64,000 nt of DNA from Ceratothoa steindachneri (GCA_963969495.1 OZ018318.1:170645258-170709257), one strand, 5' to 3'; counted from the first letter of the stretch, positions 43,566-56,140 are shown. Notes: generated by a model from the letters alone, not told the origin. Made by a program: numbers and translations.

Positions 43566-44765
43566 AGTGACTCCCTGTAATCCGTCTCTATATTTATCTT
43601 TTCTCTTTAACTAAACTTCGTCGGTACATCGACGACATATTTGTTAGTGGATATGGTCCAGTTGATTTTCAGCTTTTCTTTAATGTGCCCCCCTTCCCTT
43701 TTTCAGACGAGAGCGGGCATTCTATCGTTATTGCCGGACGCGCGGTTGGGTGGCGTCTAGATGGATGTGGCTCCAAGCGCAAATCGCCGACCTCGACTAC
43801 AGGATCGTTCAGCAACAGAGGCAACACGCGTCAGTGTCTCTTCCTTTTCACTAGTGCAAAGTCTTTGGGGGTAGTTGGGGATGATTGGGGCATTACCTTG
43901 TGATTTAAAAAAAAAAAACTTTAACTAGCACGGCCATTGTACTAAGCTCGGATTAGTTAATTATGCCACTCTCCCCTTTTCACTCGCGGACGAGCTCCCA
44001 GGACCTTACCCTGCAGAGGGTATCTTGTGTAGCCTGTTACACCTGGTACCTGGAGGAGCTGTACATCCTCCCTGGCTGAGTGCAACTTAGGGAAGCCTTG
44101 TCACTAGGCCGACTTGAACTCTCTGATTGGGACTTTGATGTGCTTACTCATCATTCCCTTATCCTTCCGGTTTTCTACTAGTTTCTCAATCTTCTGTCTA
44201 TGCCTAATGACCTGACCAGCTACCTCATGACGGGTCAGAAAAGAGGCTCTGTTACCCGTATTAACAGCTCCGGCATGTTGAGAGAGACCAGGATTTTAGT
44301 CTCCTTAGAAGATCGATTTTTCCCTCAAAACCCCTTTCCTGCATCTAATGTTCTGACCACCTCCCTGCAGCTGTTCTTAGATGAATAAGGCTATACTGCT
44401 TATGCAAACCCCAATACCAATCATCATTGCACCCGGAGTGGAGACCTGAAAAGTTATGACCTCATATGGTATAGGCAGGAATGTTGGATGAGGGATAGCG
44501 CTCACCACCCACTTTTTTATTTTTTTCATTGGTCATAAATTCCGGTTCTTTCGTGTGTTGGTATGTCCTCATAACTTTACATACAACAATATCTGATTAT
44601 ATACATTTATAGAAATCCTCAGCGGACCTTGGTGTTGGTTCTAACTGCTGTATGGTCTCCCCTACAAAAAATATCTCCCCCCACCACCTTTGCTACCTAG
44701 GTACCCCAAGATTCTTCAAGCATAGTGTGTTTCTTCCTCTTAAATTATCTTGAGATTTGTGAGCT
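43566..44765. repeat. Spacer with dispersed repeat copies (44010-44400)
   Basis: 44015-44150 matches 30620-30770. GACCACCTCCCTGCAGCTGTTCTTAG (as GACCACCTCCCTGC plus following bases) at 44350-44400 resembles 36337-36385. 43685-43903 is open for 72 codons but shows no motif. Confidence 0.45.
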
Positions 44766-44778
44766 TCCCCTTTAATCC
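44766..44778 (+). repeat. Left target-site duplication of NL1-B
   Basis: TCCCCTTTAATCC, identical to 50860-50872. Confidence 0.9.
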
Positions 44779-45272
44779 CCCGTAAGGGGCGCGGCAATTT
44801 GCCATCATGGCCGCCGTGCTGACGGGATCCAGCGCTCCGTCCGGCCCCAGTTTAGCCTCTCTTTCTTCCTTCAGATAGCCTGTATTTCTCCCCTACTTCG
44901 TCACTTTTCATACAACCTCTCCCACAACTTTCAATGGTCAGACTCTTAATTTCACAGGGTAGAGGCTGACCTTCTTCTCAAGCCAAGCCAACCGTCCCGG
45001 ATTGGGGCTGAGGGGGGAGGGGACAATGTTCCCTAACCCCGGAGCTCCAGTTCGGGATTTTTTTTTTTTTAACAACCTGCTTCATCCCCACCCATACCTT
45101 CCTCACATCCCTTTTCCTCTCCTCTTCACATTCTATCCATTTTTATGCCACGTCTAAGGTGGAGCCGCCATGCTGATGGACTGCCGGGCCTCAGCCTGTA
45201 AGCACCTCTTGCAGTGCGGGCAACTGCGAGAGGTGATGAGCGGTTGCATCCCGTAATAAAAAGAGGGTCACC
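44779..45272 (+). promoter_or_regulatory. NL1-B 5' UTR, presumed internal promoter
   Basis: Collinear with 7384-7889. The shared start is GGGGCGCGGC at 44786. Seven bases (CCCGTAA) between the target duplication and this start may be extra nucleotides added at 5' junction formation. Confidence 0.45.
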
Positions 45273-47274
45273 ATGCCCAATGATGAGTCTAACCAAAACC
45301 CCCCTTTAACTCTCCATGTACAAATGACATAGCCGCTCTCAGGCAGCTCCACAGAAAAAAATGGAGGTTCCTCCCCCTGTGCTTGCGCAGGGGAACCGTA
45401 TTTCTTAAACCGGAGAGGGGGCTTACTCCTCTCCTACGCCTACGGGTGAAGGGGACTCCCCCTCACCCCCTTCTCTGGAGGTGCTTTCCGGCACCTCCCT
45501 TCTTCCAGCGGCAGTCCCCTCTGTTCTTTCCAAGTGGACTGCCAAGAAAGCCAGCAGGCAGCCCATTGCCGACCGCCCCTCTTGTAAGCGGCTCGGTAGG
45601 GCAAACCCCCTTAGGGGGGAGAGGGTAGCCAGGCCCCTTCGGTCGCTTCCCTCAAAAGACCTGCTGGCAAGAATATTAAACCTTGCCTGAGTCGAGGCCT
45701 GTGCCTTCCCACAAAAGACTGGTGACGCTGCCAAGGGGACCTGCGATGTCCTGAGAGGGTATGGCCAACTGGAGGCCCCTCCTGTGATAGACATGGTCCG
45801 TCAGGAAACCCAGCCTCAGACGGTAGGACCTTCCATGGGGGGGAATCCGGGCTCGGGCCAAGCACCGACCTCGAATCCGCCCCAATGCAAGGTCCTCATT
45901 AAACGGCTGGGGGCTCCGAGGCAGTACAAGGGGGGTAGTAGGGATCTCCTCCAACCGGTGCGGTGCGCCTGCAACCACCAGGACCTTCTCCATTTCAGAG
46001 AAGGACCTGGCTGAGGCCGGTCCATCTGGCCTAGGGGCTCCTATCGGTGGAGGTGAGAAGCAGGTTCTTTCCCCGCCCTCCTCTCCAAAAAAGAAAAAGA
46101 CTAAAAAGACCAAGAAGACTCGGGGCTCCTCTCCATCCGCGGGGGCTGCGGGGACGGATGGGTCTGCTGCCACTTTGGTAGGTGACCAAGCCAAGATCGG
46201 CACATCCGGCCCCTCTACCCCCCCGTGTGCGGAGCCCCTGACTAAAACTAAACGTGCACAGGGCGGAGCCTCGATGAAATCGCGGCCCCTTATTCAGAGG
46301 TTACCTGGCGTTTTCGAGCCCGCTGGCTTCAAACGCTTCCTTGTTATTCGCTCCACTGATGGCACCATGTTGGCCAAGGGCAACATGATCCATCAGAGGA
46401 GAGGGTAGCTAGTGCAACTGGTAGAGAGCCGAAGGTGACCCGTTTCTCGGATGGGAGCCTTCTGGCGAATCCCGCCGAATCCCGCCGAGGCGGCCAAGAT
46501 AAGTGCTCTTCGGACACTTCATGGCACCCCGGTGAGTGTGACGCCGCACTCTACCATGAACTTTGTGAAAGGAGTTGTTTATGCGAGGGAACTCGTTGAC
46601 TACTCCATTGAGGACATCACCTTATAGCTGGCCGACCATGGGGCAGTCAAGTTCGAACGTGTGATGAGAAAACAGGGAGGGGCCTCGAGACCCACCCCTA
46701 CACTCTTCGTCACGTTCGACTGTGACAAGCTCCCGGAGTCGGTGCGTGCCGGTTGGTACCGCTACCGCTTGAAGGCATTCGTGCCACTGCCGCGGCGGTG
46801 CTATTACTGTCACCGCTTCGGCCATACGAATCGTTCTTGTAGACGTGCAAAGTCGGGGTCACCCGAAGTTTGTGTAAATTGCTCGAAGGCTGCACGTGAT
46901 AAGTCCAAATCGTGTGTGGCCAAGTGTGTCAATTGCGGAGAGCCACACCTTGCTTCTTCGAAGCATTGCGCGCCCGCCTGTGGCTGGCACGTCATATGCC
47001 TCAATAGTTAGAAAGGCACCCTCTGCTCCTGGCCCATCCAGGCCAACGAGCATGGTTGTTTCCGCGCCCATTCGGAGCCCTTCTGCGGGCTCCACTCAAC
47101 CCGGGCGGTCCCCTGGTAAAGCTCGCAGCAAAAAGGGTTCACACCCAGCCCCGGCTAAAACCAGGTCTCCCTTCCTCTTCCCCCAGCGTGACCGTTTCCC
47201 GTAAGGCGAAACGGCCACGCGCCTCCACCGAGTCGTTAGACACAGTAGGCAACACCCCTGAAGATAGTCGCTAG
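45273..47274 (+). pseudogene. NL1-B ORF1 with three zinc knuckles, broken
   Basis: ATG at 45273 in the conserved context GGTCACCATGCCC. An early TAG near 45330 and later frame changes break it. The core block RLPGVFEPAGFKRFLVIRST lies at about 46300-46360, then GREPKVTRFSDGSLLA. 46661-47011 is open and encodes FVTFDCDKLPESVRAGWYRY followed by the knuckles CYYCHRFGHTNRSC, CVNCSKAARDKSKSC and CVNCGEPHLASSKHC. These knuckles bind element RNA or DNA as part of the ORF1 particle. The end is a Pro/Lys-rich tail closing at TAG 47272-47274. This copy shows what NL1-A lost. Confidence 0.85.
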
Positions 47275-47459
47275 GCCATCTTCCGGGGTTCCTAAAGCTG
47301 CTCCCCGAAAGGAGGACAGCAACAAAGGAGCTTCGGCTCCTTCGCCCACGCCCTGAGGTGGAGCGAGTGGCTCCGAAGCCGCAACGCCCGCCTAAGGTTT
47401 CGAGGCGGAGAGAGGAAAAGACTCGCATGGCGAGCCCAACCTCCCCCAATAAGTCCTCG

Positions 47460-50400
47460 AAGGCGTCAGCTGACTTCGACGCGAGGGACTTACGCCGCGT
47501 CGTGGCACGGTTGCCGAGTGCCTATCTCTTGCTTGGAGATCTGAACGGCAGGCGTCTTCTCTCTGGGGAGATTACTCCATAAATCCCAGGGGACAAGTCC
47601 TTGCCGATCTGATCGAAGAGCTTGAGATAGGTGTCCTAAACGTGAATGAGTTTACGCATCACTGTCCGAAAACCGCTTCATTTTCTTGCCTTGACCTATT
47701 TTTGTGCTCTTCGGATGCACAGCCTGATTTTGATTGGGGGGTGGTCGATGACCTCCATGGTAGTAATCACTTTCCCATTCAAATATCATTTTCAGGGCAA
47801 CTGCCGCCTGAGAGCCCACCTTGGTGGTGCTTGGTGACGGTGCGGTGGCCTGCATTTCAGGAAATGACTGACTTTTCTATCTCAGTCGAGGAGTTTATGT
47901 CAGTAGATGAGGCCGTTGAGTTCTTCTCCGGTAACCTCATCGCCGTTGGCCTGACTACTATTCCTAGGACGTCTGGCCGTTTAGCAAGCCGAACACTTCC
48001 ATGGTGGTCGGCCGAGTGCTAGACGGCCCTCAAACAGAAGCGTTATGCCTACATGCGCTATAAGCGCCGCCCGAACGATTTCACTGTCGCTGAATTTCGT
48101 CGGGCTAGGGCTAGGTTCCTGTATATTTCGAAGCACGCCCGCCGCTCTTCTTGGCGGGGGCATACGTGTCTTCACTTAACGGGAAGACCCCTTTAGCTAA
48201 GGTGTGGAAGCGAGTCAAACGGATTCGGGGCAAGTTTTCGCAGGACCCCCCGCGTCCGTGGCGGACTCCTTAGCGACCGCTTTTTCCGCATTCTCTAGCC
48301 GTGATGCTGCTCCGCCAGCATTCAATGCACGTCGTGATGTCGCGGAAGGCCGCCGGCTGCACTTTACCTCCAGAGGCGGAGAACCCTTCAACGACAAGTT
48401 TACTGTGAGTGAGTTGCGCTCCGCTCTCGCTTCGTGGGCGGACACCGCCCATGGTCCGGACGATGTCCCGTACGCCATGCTTCGACACCTGGGTGAGCGA
48501 GGCATCGCCTTTCTCTTAAATTTGTTAAACAGGATCTGGGTGGAGGGTCTTCTCCCAGACTCTTGGCAATCGCTACTGTGCTCGCCTTTCGCAAACCGGG
48601 GAGAGATCACTCTACTCCGACCGGTTTCCGCCCAATCTCTCTAACCTTTTGCTTGTGCAAGTTGATGGAGAAATTGCGAATATGAGCCTCCCAGGTGAGG
48701 CTTTCCTTTGTACACTGTACTACGCCACGGTGTTTTTCGATCTGGAGAAGGCCTATGATACCGCATGGCGATACGGTATCATGGAGCCTCTCCACACGGT
48801 GGGGTCTTGGGGCCGCCTCTTAATGTTTATATCTGAATTTTTGCGAGATCGTCGATTCCGCGTACGGGTGGGGGGGGAGCCCTCTCCGGCCCAAAGGTGC
48901 ATGAAGAGGGTGTCCCGCAGGGAAGTGTCCTCAGTGTCACACTCTTTGCCCTGAGCATCAACGGCATCACCTCGGTGCTGCTGGAAGATGTTCTCGCTAC
49001 GCTCTAAGTGGACGACCTTTCGATCTCTTTTGGCGCGGCCCAGATGCCAACTCTGGAGCTTCGACTCCACCAGGCATTGAACCGCGTCTCTCTCTATGCC
49101 GAAGCGCACAGGTTTCGGTTTTCTTTGGCCAAGACTAAGGTGGTGCACTTCTGCCGCCATCCACGGCTTCACCCCGATCCAGATTTGTTTCTTAATGGGG
49201 TGAGCCTGGATGTGGTGGAATCGCACCGTTTCCTTGGTCTTGTATTCGACCGACGCCTCACCTGGGAGGCTCATATTCGCAGCCTTAGGGTCTCTTGTAC
49301 CCGCGCCATGACATTCTCCGTTCCGTGACGTTCAGCGCTTGGGGCGCTGATAGGGGTACTGCCCTACTTTTTAATCGATCCTTTGTTCGTTCGAAGCTCT
49401 ACTTCGGATGCGAGTTTTATGCATCCGCAGCCGAGCGTTTATTGTGGAAGGTGGATTCGATCCACCACACCGGCCTTCGCCTTGCGACCGGTGCCTTCCG
49501 CACTTTCCCCATTGAGAGCCTGTTGGTCGATGCTGGGGAGATGCCACTCGCTCTGCGCCGCGTGCAGTGCATCACTCCTGTTCGCGCGAGCGCGCTGCCT
49601 CCATCAGTCGCCAACAGCTCTCACTGCATCCGCAGCTAATCTTGATGGTGCCTATGCTGCCGAGAGACGCCAGTCATACCCTAAGCCCTTTGGTTTTAGG
49701 GCCACGAAACTCCTTCGAGAGCTAGATATTGCTCTCGGGCCGGTGGCGCCCCTGGTTCTGCCCAGGACGCCACCCTGGAAGGTACCACATTTGGCTATTT
49801 GTCGCCACGCCTCTACTCCCAAAGCTTGTACGGCGCCGGGAGTATTGCGTTCGCCCTTTTTAGAGCACACATCGTTTCACGCTGGACCGTGCCAGTGTAT
49901 ATGGATGGCTCCAAGTCCCATGAGGGGGTCGGCTTTCACGCCGTATCCACTCTGTTTGAAGTCAGCGGGGTTCTGCCAAGCGTTTCGTCTGTCTTCACGG
50001 CTGAGCTGGTGGCAATACACCACTCGGTCCCGGAGATTACTCGACGTGCCCGGTTCGGAGACCCGATTGTGATCTATAGCGACTCACACAGCGCCCTGAG
50101 TGCTCTCGGGGCATTGGAATCTCCGCATTCCCCGATTCGCGATATCCGTGACGCCACGGTTATGGCGAGCCGGGCAGATGTCGAGATTATCTTCTGCTTG
50201 GTTCCTGGACATGTAGGAATTGCGGGGAATGAGGGCGCCAAAGAGTCTGCGAGGACTCTGCAACCGGACCAGCGTTTCGCTCTTCCTCACACCGACTACA
50301 TGGCAGGAATACGTGCAGCTCTTCGGACTGCTTGGCAAAGAAGATGGGAGACGGTCGAAGGGAACTTAAAGTTGCGTGCCATTGCGCCGCGACTGTTCCC

Positions 50401-50709
50401 ATGGACCTATCCCCCAATGCCGCGGCGGCTTCAGGTCTCTTTCTGTCGTCTCCGAATCGGACACACTCGTGTGACGCATCGCTATTTGATGGAGCGCTCT
50501 CCTGCGCCCACTGCGTTTTCCCCCAGACTGTTCGGCACATTCTTGTCGAATTTCCCAGTCTGGGTGATCTTGGCGCACCTTACCTGTTCCGGTCCCCGGG
50601 ATGGGCGGGGTCGCTACCGCCTGTCCTTTGTACTCGGGACGAGTGCGTGCACATTCACTGGTGGACCTGTTGACTATTTGGGGGAGTCCGGCCTTCACCC
50701 TTTCATTTA
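47460..50709 (+). pseudogene. NL1-B ORF2: truncated endonuclease, RT, RNase H, Cys/His tail
   Basis: The endonuclease starts only at DFDARDLRRVVARLPSAYLL (47471-47530), so its N-terminal catalytic residues are missing. RT continues through DEAVEFFSGNLIAVGLTTI, NDKFTVSELRSALASWADTA, FFDLEKAYDTAWRYGIME, and the catalytic site, which reads stop-V-D-D (TAA at 49005-49007). The thumb is followed by RNase H (VYMDGSKSHEGVGFHAVST, IYSDSHSALSALGALE, GHVGIAGNEGAKESAR) and a damaged tail. 49799-50710 is open for 303 codons. Position four of the RNase H acidic set is Lys. Confidence 0.86.
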
Positions 50710-50710
50710 A

Positions 50711-50859
50711 CTAGGTTAAGTTTTTTTTGTTATTGTTGTTATTTCTTTTTTTTGTTGTTTCCTATTCAATTTTTTTAAAGTAGCCTAGAACTAGGCTTTT
50801 TGTTTACGGTGACTTATGCCTAAGTGGGCATCGCCAGATAGCCCCTAAAATAAAAAAGA
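50711..50859 (+). other. NL1-B 3' UTR, hairpin and tail
   Basis: T-rich, with AGCCTAGAACTAGGC at 50782-50796, hairpin at 50808-50835 and the tail AAAATAAAAAAG. Confidence 0.8.
50808..50835 (+). other. NL1 3' hairpin (NL1-B)
   Basis: GGTGA pairs with TCGCC through one G-T wobble, and TGCC pairs with GGCA around TAAGTG. The fold is kept despite changes. Confidence 0.78.
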
Positions 50860-50872
50860 TCCCCTTTAATCC
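50860..50872 (+). repeat. Right target-site duplication of NL1-B
   Basis: TCCCCTTTAATCC, identical to 44766-44778. Confidence 0.9.
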
Positions 50873-51322
50873 TATCACGCAAGTTGCTCTTAGGCTGTAC
50901 ATGATAAGGCCCTGTTGTGTATGGCTAAGTGTGTTAATTGTGGAGAGCCGTACTCTGCTTCTTAGGAGCAATGTGGTGTGTATCTTCTTGAAAAGTAATT
51001 CCTGGCCGGTTCAGGCTACAGCTTGTCTCTTCTTTTGGTTAAGGCGCTACTTGGGACGTCTTACGGCTCACTTCCTATGAAACCATTTCATCCTGGCCCC
51101 TCCAGGCCTACGACGACAGCAGTTTCTGAACCCTTCTCGCTACGCTCTACGTCTACTACCTTTTGATCTCTTGGTGCGGCCCAGCTGCCAACTCTGGAGC
51201 GTCGACTCCACCAGGCATTGAACCTCGTCTCGCTATGCCGAAGTGCACAGGCTTTATTTTTCTTTGCCAAGACTAAGGTGGTGCACTTCCGCCGCCATTC
51301 ACTGCTCCGCACCCGACTCGGA

Positions 51323-51643
51323 CTTGTTCATAAATGGGTTCACCTGGAAGTGGTGGTTTCGCACCGTTTCCTTGGTCTTGTTTTTGACTGACGCCTCACC
51401 TTGATGGCTCATATTCACAGTCTTATGGACTCTTGTACCTGCTCCATGGACATTCTTTGTGTCTGACATTCAGCATCCGGAGTGCCTTTTCTATCGATCC
51501 TTTGTTCATTCGAAGCTTGACTACGGATGCAAATTGTATGCATCCTCATTTCCCCATTGCAAGCCTACTTGTTGATGCTAGGGAGATCTACTCGCTCTGC
51601 GTCGTGCACAGTGCACTATTCGCCTGTACGCGCGAGCCCGGCG
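51323..51643 (+). repeat. Left arm of ~320-bp palindrome (RT thumb, forward)
   Basis: Matches the reverse complement of 51807-52125 with roughly a dozen differences. It starts CTTGTTCATAAATGGG and ends CGCGCGAGCCCGGCG. Confidence 0.9.
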
Positions 51644-51806
51644 CCCCCCTAGGTCGCTAACATTTCTCACTGCATCCTCAGTCGTACCCTAATCCCTTTG
51701 GGTTTAAGCCTAGGAAACTCATTCGAGAGCTCGGTATAGCTTTCGGGCCCGTGGCGCCCCTGTTTCTTCGCAGGGCGCCACCCTGGAGGGTACCACCTTT
51801 GACTTT

Positions 51807-52125
51807 CGCGGGGCTCGCGCGTACAGGCAAATAGTGCACTGTGCATGACGCAGAGCGAGTGGATCTCCCTAGCATCAACAAGTAGGCTCGCAATGGGGAA
51901 ATGAGGATGCATACAATTTGCATCCGTATTCAAGCTTCGAATGGACAAAGGATCGATAGAAAAGGCAGTCCGGATGCTGAATGTCAGACAAAGAATGTCC
52001 ATGGCGCAGGTACAAGAGTCCATAAGACTGTGAATATGAGCCATCAAGGTGAGGCGTCGGTCAAAAACAAGGCCAAGGAAACGGTGCGAAACCACCACTT
52101 CCAGGTGAACCCATTTATGAACAAG
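51807..52125 (-). repeat. Right arm of ~320-bp palindrome (RT thumb, inverted)
   Basis: Minus-strand reading gives VVSHRFLGLVFDRRLTLMAH and the downstream thumb block, the same as the left arm. The spacer between arms is 163 bp. Confidence 0.9.
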
Positions 52126-52395
52126 CGCCGTGAGTATTGTGTTCGGCCTTTTTGGATTACACTTGTCATGCTGGAACCGTGCCAGTGTATACGGATGGCT
52201 CCAAGTCCCAAGAGGGGGGCGGTTTCCATGCCGTATCCCCTCTGTTTGAAGTCAGCGGGGCTCTGCCAGCCGCTGCATCTAGATTGTGATCTTTTGCCAC
52301 TCGCAAATCGCTCTCGGGTCATTGGAATCTCCCCACTCCCCCCCTAGAATCACAATATCCGTGATGCCACAGTTCCCGCAACCCGGGTGGGCCAA

Positions 52396-52878
52396 CTTGA
52401 GCAGATTAGGTCGGTGGATGATATCGTTGAGTTGTTTCCCGGCAACCTCATCGCCCCGGGCCTAACAGTGATTCCTAGAACGTCGGGTCTTTTTACATGC
52501 AAGTCGCTTCATTGGTGATCAGCAATGTGAGAAGGCCCTCAGACAGAAATGTTCTGCTTACATACGCTATAGGCGCCTCCCGAACGATTTCACTGTCGGT
52601 TTATTTAGTCGAGCTATTGCTAGGTTCCCGCATGTTAGAACCAGCACCGCTGCTCTCTGCGAGCGCGAGTGTCTTCAGTTAACGTGAAAACCGCTCTTCC
52701 ATAGTTGTAGAAGCAAGTCAAAAGGACTCAGAGCAAGTTCTCGCATGAATTCCCACCTCTCGCACCCTGCCTCCGTGGCAGATTCATTCGCAAACGCTTT
52801 CTCCACCCTCTCACTTTGAGATGATACTTTGCCTACATTCAATGCACGTCGTGATGTCGCTAAAGTCCGCTGACTAGA
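52396..52878 (+). mobile_element. NL1-G, left part (RT N-terminal region), split by NL2
   Basis: AGGTCGGTGGATGATATCG to GACGTCGCTAAAGTCCGC-like sequence aligns with 10715-11215. The frame is broken many times. Its continuation starts at 56366. Confidence 0.8.
52867..52878 (+). repeat. Left target-site duplication of NL2
   Basis: CCGCTGACTAGA; its partner at 56366 reads CCGCCGACTTGA (10 of 12 identical). Confidence 0.75.
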
Positions 52879-55800
52879 CCGCCAGAGGAAACGAGCTATC
52901 AAAGCTAATAGAAAACCACCAACTTGGAATTATGAACCAGGGCAAAGGTACTAGATTTAACATACAAACGGGTACCCTATCACCGTTAGACCTGTCCCTC
53001 TGCTCACCCCACATCACGACGGACTTTGAATGGAGAATCTTGGATGACCTAGAAGGAAGCGACCATTACCCGATCATCCTTTCCTCAGACGAGGGATTAC
53101 CCACCTCGGGTATACGATGGAGACTGGACCAAGCAAACTGGCTAAAATTCAACCAAATCACAGATATCCAAGTTGATGACATCCCGGAGACGGACGAAGG
53201 GCTGGGAATCTTTACATCCATCATATAACAAGCAGGTAAAACATACATTGCAACCAGCTCAGGACAACCCCTTTGGAGATCTACCCCATGGTGGAGCCCA
53301 GAATGTTCTGCCTCACTGAAAGAACAAAGGAAAGCCTACCGAACATACAAACGATGGCCAAATCCGACGACTAAAATGGAATTTAATAAAAAGAGAGCTA
53401 AATATAGATACATACTTAAACAAACCCGCCGGAAATCATGGAGAGCTTATATCTCCACGATAAACTCTAAAATAACCCATCCACCGCACGTGGAGCCAGA
53501 TCCAAGAGAGGCTAGGTAAACCCAGCTGAGACCTTACCCCCATACTTCAGATAAATGGAAACACTATCTTAAACCCCATCGATGTAGCAGATACACTCGC
53601 GACTCACTTTGCCAAAATATCAAGTAGAGTGAACACGACACCCGAGTTCGCCCAATACCGGTTGGAGAGGGAGTGCTCACCTCTATACTTCGCATCAAGA
53701 GAGTACAAATCTTACAACAAAGAATTCAGCAAACATGAGTTTGATACAGTTCTTGCATCATGTAGAGACACAGCTCCAGGCCCAGACAATATACCTTATG
53801 CAATGCTACGCCACCTGGGGGAAGGGGGTAAACGCTTCCTCTTATAGATATATTCAATAAAATATGGATGAAAAATGCCTTCCTAGACACCTGGAGAAGG
53901 GCTACAGTTCTAGCTTTCTGGATACCGGGAAAAGACCCAACCAGTCCCCCAAACTACCGCCCAATCGCTCTAACCTCCCTTATATGTAAGCTTATGGAAA
54001 AAATGATGAATGTACGCTTAACATGGTTCCTTGAAATGAAATCCAGCATATTCCCATTGCAGTGCGGATTCCGAAAATTACATTCAACCACGGATGCCCT
54101 TATCCGTCTGGAATCGGCGATATGTAAGCATTCTCCAGGAAACAGCACGTATTAGCTGTTTTCTTTTACCTAAAAAAGGCATCTGATACGTCATGGCGTT
54201 ATGCCATCTTAAAAGCCCTCCATAACCTCAGATTACGTGGACAACTAGCAATCTTCATCCAAAATTTCCTAACCAACCGCACCTTCTCTGTAAGATTAAG
54301 TAGTGTGAAATCCAAATCATTTATACAAGAAGAAGGCGTTCCACAAGGCAGCGTCTTAAGCGTACCCCTGTTTGCTATAGGAATCAATGATATCTCACAA
54401 AACCTCCATCAAGACATTAAAGCCAACTTTTATGTAGATGACTTCTCTATCTCCCTAGCAGGTTCCGAAATGGCAAGAATAGAACGTCGCCTCCAGATCG
54501 CCATCAACAACGTCACAAGATGGTCTACTACCCACGGCTACCAATTCTCAGCCGAGAAGACCAAAGTAGTCCACTTCTCCCGTCGTAAAAGGTGTATTAG
54601 GGAACCTGACCTATACCTATACCATAAGAGGATTGCAGTCGTTGAGAGCTATAAATTCCTAGGACTAACATTTGATAGAAGGTTGACATGGGAACCACAT
54701 ATAAGAAACATTAAAAACTTGTAAGAAAGAAATGAACGTCCTACGTACAGTGTCACGCCACGACTGGGGAGCTGATCGCGAAACACTTCTGACTCTCTAC
54801 CGCTCTTTAGTGCGACCCAAACTGGACTACGGATGCGAGATCTACTCCTCTACTATACAAGAAACGCCTTGCACTCATCAACACGATGGCGAATGAATGT
54901 CTCCGCATGGCTACCGGAGCCTTCCGATCATCACCCATATCGAGCCTACAATGCGATACCGGGGAGACACCACTAGACCTCCGTAGGATGGAACTCTCTC
55001 TACGCCTCTTTACCCGCATCCAGCGACTCTCAACATCGCCGACTTCGACCGCCGTCATGAATGACCAAATGGATAATATTTTTACAGCACACCTAACTCT
55101 CCCACGACCATTTGGAAGTAGAGTGCGACTATGGATGGAGGAAATCGGCGGTAACGATGAACCCCATCCATCCACTTGCTTTCCCAGATATTCCATTTTG
55201 GAAATCAACTTTAAAGATATGCCATGGTAACATAAAACAATCAACAACTACTCCCCTGGGAGAGAAAATTCAATTCCTTACCCACGCAGCAACACATATG
55301 GGTATACATATATACACCGATGGATCAAAATTCATAGACGGAACAGGATTCTCGGTGATATCAAATAACTACACGTTCTCTGAAAAACTACCCCAAACAT
55401 TATCTATCTTCACTGCTGAGTGCTATGCCTTAAAACATGCAGTGCAGTGGGCATACAATAACCCAACATCAGATGAATTCACAATCTTCACCGACTCCTT
55501 CAGCAGCCTACAAACATTAGAACGAATGACAGACATTCATCCAATTCTGTTAGAAATAAGAAACTACGTATATATAGCAGCATGCGAAAGAAAGAAAATT
55601 CCTTTTGCTGGGTCCCAGCACACGTAGGGGTTGCTGGAAATGAGCAAGCTGATAGAGCGGCAAAAAATGCTGCCCTTCGTCCAATCAGGCCCAATGATAT
55701 CCCAATACCATATGAGAACTACATCATTTCAATAAAGGCTGCCATTCGGGAAAACTGGATGGCCAGAGGGGCAGATTTATACAAACAAAATAAGATGCGA

Positions 55801-56140
55801 CACATTTTCCAAAAGTTATCGCCATGGAAGCCTTGAGAACTTACCCGCCGGCAAGAGGTATCCGTATGCAGACTACGCATCGGACATTCACTACTCACAC
55901 ACGGATACCTAATGGAGAAAGGCTATCCCCCCTACTGTGAATATTGCATTCTACCCCTCACAATTGCACATCTTATCGCGGAATGCCCAACCTATGGAGA
56001 ACTCCGATGAAGATACATACCCATCGATTGTGGGGGTACCCTCAATATCCTAAGATTTGCACTAACAGTTGAAAATATCCGCCCTGGCAGCGGAATCATC
56101 CGCTACCTCGAGGAGACAGGACTATTAAAGAAGCTATAGA
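52879..56140 (+). pseudogene. NL2 ORF2: endonuclease C-terminus, RT, RNase H, Cys/His tail
   Basis: The endonuclease end reads ELSKLIENHQLGIMNQGKGT and DDLEGSDHYPIIL (53043-53080). RT blocks are HEFDTVLASCRDTAPGPDNI, PPNYRPIALTSLICKLMEKM, QCGFRKLHSTTDALIRLESA, EEGVPQGSVLSVPLFAIGIN, the catalytic YVDD at 54431-54442, and YKFLGLTFDRRLTWEPHI. RNase H shows IYTDGSKFIDGTGF (55311), FTAECYALKHAV, FTDSFSSLQ and, after a frameshift at about 55615, FCWVPAHVGVAGNEQADRAA, which keeps the last acidic residue that NL1 lacks. The tail is CEYCILPLTIAHLIAEC (about 55940-55990). Several stops and frameshifts; inactive. Confidence 0.87.

Larger units (their letters stand above)
44779..50859 (+). mobile_element. 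NL1-B, complete insertion (6.1 kb) with perfect 13-bp target duplication, coding-defective
   Basis: 5' UTR from 44786 matches NL1-A. ORF1 with zinc knuckles is the best preserved in the window. The endonuclease N-terminal half is deleted (junction at about 47466). RT, RNase H, Cys/His tail and 3' UTR with hairpin follow. Identical 13-bp repeats flank it, so both ends of the insertion are defined and it is not very old. A TAA replaces the Tyr codon of the catalytic YVDD box. Confidence 0.9.
50873..52395 (+). mobile_element. NL1-N, rearranged copy with an internal inverted duplication
   Basis: ORF1 zinc-knuckle remnant (50880-51120) is joined directly to the RT catalytic region (51135: CTCGCTACGCTCTACGTC). 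RT and the pre-RNase-H spacer run to about 51806. A reverse-complement copy of 51323-51643 follows (51807-52125), then RNase H resumes in the forward direction at 52127 to about 52395. Endonuclease and most of RT are deleted. Confidence 0.82.

Noticed and set aside
43685..43903. 72-codon frame between NL1-E and NL1-B
   Set aside because: Too short, no motif, no splice context.
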